This document shows positions 7,349-14,473 of a stretch of 22,193 bases of DNA, piece by piece. This DNA comes from a bacterium (lineage in GTDB: Bacteria; Krumholzibacteriota; Krumholzibacteriia; LZORAL124-64-63), in NCBI GenBank assembly GCA_018652925.1, contig JABIBH010000299.1:1-22193 (forward strand). Reading direction: 5' to 3'. A program made the translations under genes and the position numbers. The notes under the pieces are model-generated. The model was not told where the DNA came from, searched no databases, and saw only the letters and a list, made by a program, of their open reading frames with translations. Numbering within the stretch: position 1 is the first letter of the stretch; the number at the start of each line of letters is the position of its first letter.

Positions 7349-7693
7349 ATGAGTGACTGTCTTTTTTGTAAAATAATCAGTGGCGATATACCGTGTGAGT
7401 TCCTCTACCAGGATGATGAGCTGCTGGCCTTCATGGACATTAATCCACAGGCCCCTTTCCACTGCCTGGTTATCCCGAAACTGCACATCAGCTCTCTTTC
7501 AGCAACTACTGAAGAGCACGAAGCAGTGCTTGGCAAATTAGCTTTGGCTGCAACCAGGATTTGCAAAGAACAGGGATTCGACGAAAATGGATATCGACTG
7601 GTTATAAACTGTGGTGAAGATGGTGGGCAAACTGTTCAGCATATTCATATGCACATATTAGCTGGACGCTCTTTGCAATGGCCTCCAGGTTAG
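7349..7693 (+). CDS. HIT-family (HINT-like) nucleotide phosphoramidase/hydrolase
   Basis: This 114-residue histidine-triad protein is full length for the HINT branch. It opens with CLFCKIISGDIP, the Cys-x-x-Cys opening typical of HINT/PKCI proteins, then FMDINPQAPFHCLVIPKLHI, and ends with the active-site triad QHIHMHILAGRSLQWPPG. The family hydrolyses AMP-phosphoramidate or adenylated amines through the central His of the triad; the physiological substrate in bacteria is usually unclear. It is the only plus-strand gene here and has its own promoter at 7272-7300. Its TAG overlaps, on the other strand, the TAA of the solute-binding protein gene, so the two convergent genes share three bases of coding sequence plus one adjacent base. 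Confidence 0.94.
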   Translation: MSDCLFCKIISGDIPCEFLYQDDELLAFMDINPQAPFHCLVIPKLHISSLSATTEEHEAVLGKLALAATRICKEQGFDENGYRLVINCGEDGGQTVQHIHMHILAGRSLQWPPG

Positions 7694-9300
7694 TCGGTTT
7701 TCAGAAAGTACTTTCTGTCTTCTTTGGCGATCCACCACTCTCTGATGTTGTTATATGAAGAGAGCACATGAGGCTTAACGTTTTGGACTCGCTCGGATAC
7801 ACCTACAATTGTGTGTGGATAATATAAAAAGGCAGCCGGAGGATCTGCAACAACAGCAAATTCAAATTTATGCCACAGTTTAACTGATTTTTCCCGATCA
7901 GTTTCAGCAAGCGCTAACCTCAACAATGCATCCACCAATTCTGAAGAGTAGTTACCGTAATTAAAACGGCTTGATGGACCAGACGCATAAAGCGATGACG
8001 GGTCAACACTCATGCGTGAGCTGTAAACTCGAAGATATGAATCAAAATTACCACTGCGAACCTGTTCAATCATTGAAGAAAATTCTGCCACACTGCACTC
8101 AACTTTTGCCCCAATTGCACAGAAGTTTTCTCGCAGCATTATCAAAGAGTTTTCACGAACAGAATCGCCCTTTTTTGTAATAATCTCAAACTCCAGGTCA
8201 ACTCCATCTTTTTCCCTGATTCCATCTCCATCACTATCCACCCACCCAGCTTTATCAAGCATACGTTTTGAACGTTCCGGATTGTAACTATCTGGATATA
8301 TCTTTGCATCATGTGCCCAGGACGCAGGTGGAATTGGACCTTTACCTATAGAACCAAATCCATATAGAAAATCTTCGACAATACGTTCTCTATCGATAGC
8401 AAACGAAAGTGCCTTACGCACTGCTGGGTCTGTAAAAACTGGATTTTCAAGATTCCATGTCAACATACCTACCAATCGACCAGGGTTGTTATGCAAAACA
8501 ACTTCTTTTACACTCGACAACCTGTTTGCAATATGTGGAGGAATATTATTAAGAACATCAATTTCACCAGTTTCCAGTGCAATTGCTCTGGATGTTTCAT
8601 CGGGTATAATTTTGAAAATCACTCTTTCCAGGCTTGAATGCTTTCCTGAATAATTTTCGTTCCGCTCCAGAACCAGCGATGAATCATGGTCCCACTTTGA
8701 CAATTCGTATATACCAGATTCATTTGTGAGAGTATTAACCAATCGGCCATCTTTAATTATTGCAGCTCGGTCTGAAGGTGAGAATATGAAATGCCCCAAT
8801 GCCGACACTAAATCAGAACGAACAGATTCAAAACTGTAACAGACCGTCTGGTTATCCAAAGCTGTAACTGACTTGATATTTCTTATAGCATCACTGAGCC
8901 TTGGGCATGCCAACTCCGGGTTCTTATACAATTCACATGAAGAGACAATGTCATCGGCAGTCATAATTGTGCCGTCACTCCAAAGCCACTCTTTGATGGA
9001 GACTGTAATTGACAGACTATCTTCAGACCAAATCAGTTCGTCGCAAATGTTTGACTGATATGTAAAGTCCTCGCCCATTTCCATAACACTGTCGTGCATG
9101 ATTGTCAGAAGTTGGCCAGAATATGATGATCTGTAAAAAAGAGGATTCAGACTCTCAGGCTCTACTTCCAGAGCAATTACAACTGTACCGCCTTCAGCAA
9201 ATACGGCACTTTCCTTGTTGCTCTGAGCAGACTTTTCAGTACACCCGGATGAAAACAATATCAGCATTGGAATAAGCAAAACAGACAGTTTGCGGAACAT
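7690..9300 (-). CDS. Family 5 extracellular solute-binding lipoprotein (DppA/OppA-like)
   Basis: This 536-residue protein resembles the periplasmic binding component of peptide/nickel ABC importers. An N-terminal hydrophobic segment ends in FSSGC with Cys20 as the likely lipidated residue, although -3 is Ser rather than the preferred Leu. The body has family 5 features: EPESLNPLFYRSS near the start, WSDGTIMTADDIVSS, a VRKALSFAIDRERIV helix and AGWVDSDGDGIREKDG, the acidic loop common in this family. GGGGA lies three bases before the ATG. It has its own promoter (9337-9365). No permease or ATPase gene is adjacent, so the protein is an orphan binding protein or uses permeases encoded elsewhere. 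Ligand unknown; peptides are only the family default. Confidence 0.9.
   Translation of the reverse strand: MFRKLSVLLIPMLILFSSGCTEKSAQSNKESAVFAEGGTVVIALEVEPESLNPLFYRSSYSGQLLTIMHDSVMEMGEDFTYQSNICDELIWSEDSLSITVSIKEWLWSDGTIMTADDIVSSCELYKNPELACPRLSDAIRNIKSVTALDNQTVCYSFESVRSDLVSALGHFIFSPSDRAAIIKDGRLVNTLTNESGIYELSKWDHDSSLVLERNENYSGKHSSLERVIFKIIPDETSRAIALETGEIDVLNNIPPHIANRLSSVKEVVLHNNPGRLVGMLTWNLENPVFTDPAVRKALSFAIDRERIVEDFLYGFGSIGKGPIPPASWAHDAKIYPDSYNPERSKRMLDKAGWVDSDGDGIREKDGVDLEFEIITKKGDSVRENSLIMLRENFCAIGAKVECSVAEFSSMIEQVRSGNFDSYLRVYSSRMSVDPSSLYASGPSSRFNYGNYSSELVDALLRLALAETDREKSVKLWHKFEFAVVADPPAAFLYYPHTIVGVSERVQNVKPHVLSSYNNIREWWIAKEDRKYFLKTD
7702..7717 (+). terminator. Perfect 16-bp palindrome with pyrimidine tail, weak terminator candidate
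   Basis: CAGAAAGTACTTTCTG is its own reverse complement and is followed on the plus strand by TCTTCTTT, eight bases after the HIT stop. It could fold as a six-pair stem with a GTAC loop and end HIT transcription. It lies inside the last codons of the convergent gene, its stem is AT-rich and its tail is interrupted, so this is tentative. Confidence 0.3.
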
Positions 9301-9336
9301 TTTTCCCCATTTGAATGAATGTATTAACGCCTTTAA

Positions 9337-9365
9337 AGAATACAGATATCAATAGCATCGGTCAA
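9337..9365 (-). promoter_or_regulatory. Sigma70-like promoter for the solute-binding protein
   Basis: On the minus strand TTGACC (9365-9360) and TATTCT (9342-9337) are exactly 17 bases apart, with a predicted start near 9330 and a 30-base leader. The -35 box begins one base beyond the T-tract of the terminator before it. Confidence 0.55.
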
Positions 9366-9370
9366 TAAAA

Positions 9371-9397
9371 AGAGACCCCGCATTCAGCGAGGTCTCT
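9371..9397 (-). terminator. Rho-independent terminator after the first C25 gene, possibly bidirectional
   Basis: An inverted repeat AGAGACC-C-CGC / GCG-A-GGTCTCT with an ATTCA loop gives an 11-pair stem with one mismatch. On the minus strand it is followed by TTTTTATTG (9370 downwards), ending the C25 transcript 19 bases after its stop. On the plus strand it is followed by ATTGTTTTT, so it could work both ways. Confidence 0.85.
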
Positions 9398-9415
9398 ATT
9401 GTTTTTCCAGTTGTC

Positions 9416-12400
9416 TTATTTTACAAGAGTCATCTTTTGAACAGAGTTTTCATTACCCCATAATGCGCGCAAGAAGTAGGTTCCACTACTTACATTACGA
9501 CCACTATCGTTCAGGCCATACCAGGTCCATTGGTTCCAACCTGAAGGAACCTGACCAGCATGTAATTGACGTACTCGCCTACCTTGAACATCAAAAACAG
9601 AAACGTCAACTGGACTTGAGGTCCCCTCTGGAACATACAACTTAATGTTTGTTGCAGGGTTGAACGGATTTGGGTAAACAGGCAGTACCGTAAACAACGA
9701 AGGAGTTTCGATTTCAGGCACAGCTGACAGATCATCAGGATCATACACGCCTGTTCTCTCAATGTTACATGCAAAAGTTGGCCATGGAACATTTGCTTGA
9801 TTATATGGGAACGGCATGTCCCAAACATGAATCAGCAAGTCCCATCCACCATAGATAATATCGACATCAAGATCATTGTCCAGGTCACAGATTACAGGTG
9901 TAGGCCGGATTGGGCCACCCAGCGTGACTGGGAATCCGTCTATTGAAGCACCGGATGCACTAAATGCGTAAATGTTGTTTGGACTATCTTCAGAGCCACC
10001 ACCAATACCAAATACAACATCCAGCAACTCATCGCCATTGATATCACCTACAACTGGACTCGATTCTGAATTACCAGGTACATATATCGGGTATCCCGGT
10101 ATGTCAGTTCCAGGAGTGAATCCTCCTGTATCATTCGCATAAACAACGTGAATGTGTGATTCGTTGATGCTGACAACCTCAATCGCAACAATTTCCAGAG
10201 AGCCATCGCCGTTAAAATCACCTAGAGCAGGACTTGGACAAGGTATGCCCGCATTTGAACTATTGGAAGTGAACCCTGTCACAGGGAATCCATCAACAAC
10301 TGATCCATCATGGTGAATTGCATGGAGCATATTATCTTCAGAAATAAAGGTGATTTCAAAATCATCATCATTATCAAAATCCCCGATTGCAGGGCTATTC
10401 ACAATACTACCACCATTACCAACAGCATAAGGGAATCCAGCAGCTTCTGACTGATCATACTTTAGAGCATGTAGATAGTTCTGGTGGTTCCATCCATATT
10501 TTGTGCCAAATATTATCTCAACTGCCCCATCACCATCAAGGTCACAAAGCGCAGGAGAAGAAACACCCCACTCGAAATTACCATTTGGCCTGACAAAGAA
10601 AACACCATTGGTTCCAGGGTCGTCATCGCCGTCAAGTAATTCTGTACCATCAACATGCCATACCATAGTTTGGCCACGGAGATTATTAACTACAATTTCA
10701 GGATCGCCATCACCATCAACATCCCCAATTGCTGGTGTTGCCCAACTCCACTTCAGTCCACAACTTTGTGGCCATCCATCCAGTTCAGTGCCATCCCAAC
10801 GGAATATGTGGATCATTTGCGCATCTTGTTCCATCGCAATAATCTCCATACCAGGGATTCCATCAAGATTGTACAGAGCCAGGCCAGAGGGAGAAAAAGT
10901 TCCGTCAAGATTAGTGATAGGTCCAAGAGTCTGGGCATTTCCGTCGCCATCAATCAGTTCATTGCCCATTGAATCCCAAACATAGATTTCATCAGCACCC
11001 AATACAATTTCAAGGTTCCCATCACCATTTACATCTCCAACAGCAAAGTGACCACTTGTTTCAATGGCAATTGGTAACGGAAAGTTACCAGATTCAGGTG
11101 GTGCAGTGCTCTGCCCAACCTGAATACTCATCGGACTTTCAACAAGAGAACTGTCAACTGCTGAAATCACATAATAATATCGGGTTAATAATTCCAGACC
11201 AGCATCTCGGAAATATGAAGTCCCGACAACGATGTCATGATTTATCTTTTCAAATGTACCCATGAAAGATGGGCTTCTGTATACATTGTAACCGTATAAA
11301 TCATCTTCACTGTTTGGAGTCCAACTCAAAGCAATTATGTCGGCTCCCATTGAGCTGTCAGCTTCAATGTCGACTGGTGCAGAAGGTGGATCAAGAGTAA
11401 AATAATGAGTAAAACTTCTGCCATAGTTGTCCGTAAAAACGATATAGCACTGATATGGCAGCAATACATCAGAAACCTGTAACGTAAATTGTGTTGCTGA
11501 TTCCCCTGTCTGCAATAATTCCAGAGGACCAAAGTTTGAAGTAAAATCGCCAATGATTACTGTGGGGCTATCTGACGACAGCTGCGCAAATGTGTAATCT
11601 GCTGTACCTGAACCAAAATTCTTGATCGATGGTACAATTGTTACCAGCTCAAGATCATCCAGGACCCCATCGCCATCACCATACTCAACATCACTCCAAA
11701 CCAACTCGACAATTTCCATTTCCGGGGCAGCAACAGAAATCAGATTTTCAGTAAGCCATATATCTCTGGTCCCTGAAATCGAGAATTGTGCCTCGAATGT
11801 TGTTCCATCTCCAAAATCAGGACTTACCAAGATCAGAAACGAAGTTGCAGCTTGTACAGATCCGCCACTGGGAACATTACCAATTACTGAAGAAGATACC
11901 AAAACTGAAATTCCAGGATCAACAATAGAAAGTGAGCCTGTTACATTACCAGCACCACCACTTCCAGTGTCAGTTAACGTAGGACGTATTGCAACGGTTT
12001 CGCCCGCTTCAATAACACCGTTAGCATTACCGATAGAGCCATCAGTACCATCATCAATAATCTGAAAACTGCTGACTGCAAGGTAAGCACCACTATTATT
12101 GACAGCAATATCTACCTGGCTGATTTCTTTATTTGGAGCTCTGGCCGATAACGAAGCAACACCAGCCTCCACTAGAGTTATGTCAAAAACTACTTCACCA
12201 TTGACATCAGTTATGCGATTAACATAGACATCATCGCCCATACTTAAAGTAACTGTTGCCCCAGGGACCGGTGCCAAATTGGATTCTACATAAGCAGTCA
12301 CAGTTTGATTTCCAACTTCAAGGGCAGAATCAAGACTCACGGTCATATCTATGACATCGCTGGTCCAGATCGATAGACCAGGGTCTCCAAGCAAGGTATA

Positions 12401-14230
12401 ATTCATGTAAGTCCAACGATTGAAACTTGGATGATTCACATCAGCAAGATATGGCAATCTGCTAAGTTCAACAGTGTCACCGAGTGTGTTGACTCCTTCA
12501 CAAAGCAATAGTGAGAAAAATTCCTGCTGATAATTATTGGAAGTATAAGGAAATGCTGCTCTTGAAGATCCAATTGATGCAATTGTTCCACCAGTTGGAT
12601 GTAATACCAGACGTTCCATCAGGCAGGAATAATCAAATGCTGCCGATGCACAGTTAAGAGCAAATAGTAACATTGGATGCTCATGATTTTCCAGGGCATC
12701 CGCATCAGAAACTGTAAAGACACCCTCGCCAAGGGACATATCAAAGAAGAAACCGTGACCAATCTGGCTCATTATTCCATATTGATTGCTATTGATAGCA
12801 CTGATAACAGCGTCCTTGGTTTCATCCAGTGATCCCGGGTAAACAGTGTAGTTTTCGTAATATCTGGTAACACTCATATCGGTACAAGGTACTACAAAAT
12901 CATCTATCAAGTCCTGAGCAAAAGAAGCGCCATCAGTTGATGGTGTCTCATCATCGATCCAGAAAAGCACTTCTGCAGCTGCCAAAAATCCATTTGTCCA
13001 AGTAACGCCAGCAGACTGGCCTTCATATAAAATAACTTTTGCAATATAATCCTGAGTTTCGTGCACTGTACTAGAAGGAATTCTGCCAAGCGCAACCTCA
13101 CTGGCCATATCACACAGGTCATCACCATAAGTTGTGCTGACTTCGCCGTATGTGTCATCACCATCACCGTTCCAGTTACCATCAAGACATGCAAAATACA
13201 GATCGGCAGGAATTTCTGTGTATCCTGCTGCTCCATACAGATAATCTTTGATAAATCGGGCAGGAACAACATCAGTGTCACCACCAATAACTACATATTC
13301 CAGACCCCATTGCTCATAAGCATCACTGATAAAGAACCGGATAGTTTCCTGAATATCTGCACCATTGCGACAATTGCTTTCGATCCACTCAATTGTTCTA
13401 ACTGCAGCAGGCATACCAATGGATGTACGATAGTCAGCCAGCTGCTGAAAAGTAGATTCGAGTTCATTGTTGGTAATAATAAGATAAGACACAGGACTGC
13501 CATCAAGACCTGGCACTCTTTCAGGGTTGTGACCTGATTCAACCGGGCTAATCTGTATGCCTTCTTCGCGCATGTAAGCCGATATCATTTCAGGGTTATC
13601 GACAATTTTCGCAAGAGCAGCTTCAATTTTCTGCTTCTCTCCTGGAATTTGACGTTGACGTGTTGCAACGAAATCCTGAATATTGATTTCACCTTCGACC
13701 AGAATTATTTCATATTGTTCAAGCAATTCCAAAGCCACATAATTTCCATTTTCATCAATAACTGCTCTCAAGGGATAGCTACTGATACTCGCTAAACTGT
13801 ATCCCTTATAGACAGAAACATTACTAGGAGAATTCCAGTTTGCAGGAAATCTATTGTCACTACTTTGCAGGAAATTGTAATCAACAGAAACTCCCTGGCT
13901 ATCTACTTCTGGAAGCGCAAGAGACAGCTCTGAAGGCAACTCGATAATTCTTGTTTTCAACGGTACCAATTGCAAGTGAGAATTATTGGAACCGGCAGGA
14001 ATAAGCAAGTTGTGATAGTTTACAGGTAATACAGGTTTGCCAGTATCCTGTAAGACTGACAGATCATGATATTGCGGAAAACAATCTCCATTTTCATTAT
14101 ATTCCCAAACGATATCATCTAAAGAAAAGCTGCCGGAGAATATCACTGTTCCACCATTGGCAACTGACACTAATAGTATAAGGATAAACAGAGAAAGAAT
14201 ATTACTCTTGAAATATGTGTAGTTTAGCAT
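9416..14230 (-). CDS. Giant secreted C25 (gingipain-like) cysteine peptidase with FG-GAP repeats and T9SS-type sorting tail
   Basis: This 1604-residue protein starts with a signal peptide (about 1-26), then a likely pro-region to about 245. The C25 catalytic domain (about 246-620) has VVIGGDTDVVPAR, the family-typical ACLDGNWNGDGD loop, His492 in QIGHG and Cys527 in ALNCASAAFDY. A 35-residue His-Cys spacing fits clan CD. Then come an Ig-like module (about 625-710), two CARDB-like modules with acidic turns (NANGVIEAGE; GDGDGVLDD), a fibronectin III-like domain (about 950-1040), eight FG-GAP/VCBS-type repeats (about 1061-1470) and a tail with YPNPFNPATNI and SSGTYFLRAL that matches FlgD-Ig-like type A sorting domains. 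AGGAG is five bases before the ATG. It has its own promoter and terminator. It is a paralogue of the upstream neighbour. Activity is inferred from the intact dyad. Confidence 0.9.
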   Translation of the reverse strand: MLNYTYFKSNILSLFILILLVSVANGGTVIFSGSFSLDDIVWEYNENGDCFPQYHDLSVLQDTGKPVLPVNYHNLLIPAGSNNSHLQLVPLKTRIIELPSELSLALPEVDSQGVSVDYNFLQSSDNRFPANWNSPSNVSVYKGYSLASISSYPLRAVIDENGNYVALELLEQYEIILVEGEINIQDFVATRQRQIPGEKQKIEAALAKIVDNPEMISAYMREEGIQISPVESGHNPERVPGLDGSPVSYLIITNNELESTFQQLADYRTSIGMPAAVRTIEWIESNCRNGADIQETIRFFISDAYEQWGLEYVVIGGDTDVVPARFIKDYLYGAAGYTEIPADLYFACLDGNWNGDGDDTYGEVSTTYGDDLCDMASEVALGRIPSSTVHETQDYIAKVILYEGQSAGVTWTNGFLAAAEVLFWIDDETPSTDGASFAQDLIDDFVVPCTDMSVTRYYENYTVYPGSLDETKDAVISAINSNQYGIMSQIGHGFFFDMSLGEGVFTVSDADALENHEHPMLLFALNCASAAFDYSCLMERLVLHPTGGTIASIGSSRAAFPYTSNNYQQEFFSLLLCEGVNTLGDTVELSRLPYLADVNHPSFNRWTYMNYTLLGDPGLSIWTSDVIDMTVSLDSALEVGNQTVTAYVESNLAPVPGATVTLSMGDDVYVNRITDVNGEVVFDITLVEAGVASLSARAPNKEISQVDIAVNNSGAYLAVSSFQIIDDGTDGSIGNANGVIEAGETVAIRPTLTDTGSGGAGNVTGSLSIVDPGISVLVSSSVIGNVPSGGSVQAATSFLILVSPDFGDGTTFEAQFSISGTRDIWLTENLISVAAPEMEIVELVWSDVEYGDGDGVLDDLELVTIVPSIKNFGSGTADYTFAQLSSDSPTVIIGDFTSNFGPLELLQTGESATQFTLQVSDVLLPYQCYIVFTDNYGRSFTHYFTLDPPSAPVDIEADSSMGADIIALSWTPNSEDDLYGYNVYRSPSFMGTFEKINHDIVVGTSYFRDAGLELLTRYYYVISAVDSSLVESPMSIQVGQSTAPPESGNFPLPIAIETSGHFAVGDVNGDGNLEIVLGADEIYVWDSMGNELIDGDGNAQTLGPITNLDGTFSPSGLALYNLDGIPGMEIIAMEQDAQMIHIFRWDGTELDGWPQSCGLKWSWATPAIGDVDGDGDPEIVVNNLRGQTMVWHVDGTELLDGDDDPGTNGVFFVRPNGNFEWGVSSPALCDLDGDGAVEIIFGTKYGWNHQNYLHALKYDQSEAAGFPYAVGNGGSIVNSPAIGDFDNDDDFEITFISEDNMLHAIHHDGSVVDGFPVTGFTSNSSNAGIPCPSPALGDFNGDGSLEIVAIEVVSINESHIHVVYANDTGGFTPGTDIPGYPIYVPGNSESSPVVGDINGDELLDVVFGIGGGSEDSPNNIYAFSASGASIDGFPVTLGGPIRPTPVICDLDNDLDVDIIYGGWDLLIHVWDMPFPYNQANVPWPTFACNIERTGVYDPDDLSAVPEIETPSLFTVLPVYPNPFNPATNIKLYVPEGTSSPVDVSVFDVQGRRVRQLHAGQVPSGWNQWTWYGLNDSGRNVSSGTYFLRALWGNENSVQKMTLVK
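9821..11050 (-). repeat. Eight protein-level FG-GAP/VCBS-type repeats in the downstream C25 protein
   Basis: Residues 1061-1470 hold eight copies of a (G/C)D-h-(D/N)-G-D-x-x-h-E-I core, spaced about 48-60 residues apart: GDVNGDGNLEIVLG, YNLDGIPGMEIIA, GDVDGDGDPEIVV, CDLDGDGAVEIIFG, GDFDNDDDFEITF, GDFNGDGSLEIVAI, GDINGDELLDVVFG, CDLDNDLDVDIIYG. The acidic loops are typical calcium sites of beta-propeller blades. The array ends in PWPTFACNIERTG. Confidence 0.8.
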
Positions 14231-14419
14231 TGTAGCTCCTGTTTGAGTATCCCAGACATAAGATGCCTGATAGTTATAACACCCTGTGGTTACAAACGTT
14301 AGGTTTTGTAAACGCTTCGTTTTTTCTGTCCAAGCTCATTCGCTTGAAATCCGATGCAATATCAAGTTGCGTCCAACCCTCCAAATTAGGGTTTGTGAGG
14401 TGAAACTATAAATCGTGGA
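14231..14419 (-). promoter_or_regulatory. Long 5' leader of the downstream C25 gene with two hairpins
   Basis: From the predicted start near 14419 to the ATG at 14230 there are about 190 untranslated bases. Two inverted repeats are visible: AACCCT / AGGGTT at 14375-14393 (six pairs, seven-base loop) and TTACAAA / TTTGTAA at 14290-14311 (seven pairs, eight-base loop). Neither is followed by a T-run, so they are not terminators. No known riboswitch was recognised and no ORF was found. Confidence 0.4.
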
Positions 14420-14425
14420 ACTTAC

Positions 14426-14454
14426 ATTATACAAGAATTCTCTGGATAAGACAA
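14426..14454 (-). promoter_or_regulatory. Sigma70-like promoter for the downstream C25 gene
   Basis: On the minus strand TTGTCT (14454-14449) and a perfect TATAAT (14431-14426) are exactly 17 bases apart, starting 20 bases after the stop of the upstream paralogue. It would let the second copy be transcribed on its own. Confidence 0.7.
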
Positions 14455-14473
14455 TACTCTCCAATATTTGCTA

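Noticed and set aside
10387..10985. Plus-strand open frames opposite the FG-GAP region, His-, Gln- and Ser-rich
   Set aside because: They are antisense readings of the Asp/Gly-rich repeats. The biased composition comes from the repeat codons, not from a real protein.
13061..13537. 158-codon plus-strand frame opposite the C25 catalytic domain
   Set aside because: It has no start signal and no recognisable domain, and it overlaps the region holding C25 motifs on the other strand.
14375..14393. Hairpin AACCCT/AGGGTT as terminator of the upstream C25 gene
   Set aside because: It has only six pairs and no T-run on either side, and it lies downstream of the next promoter, so it is listed as leader structure only.
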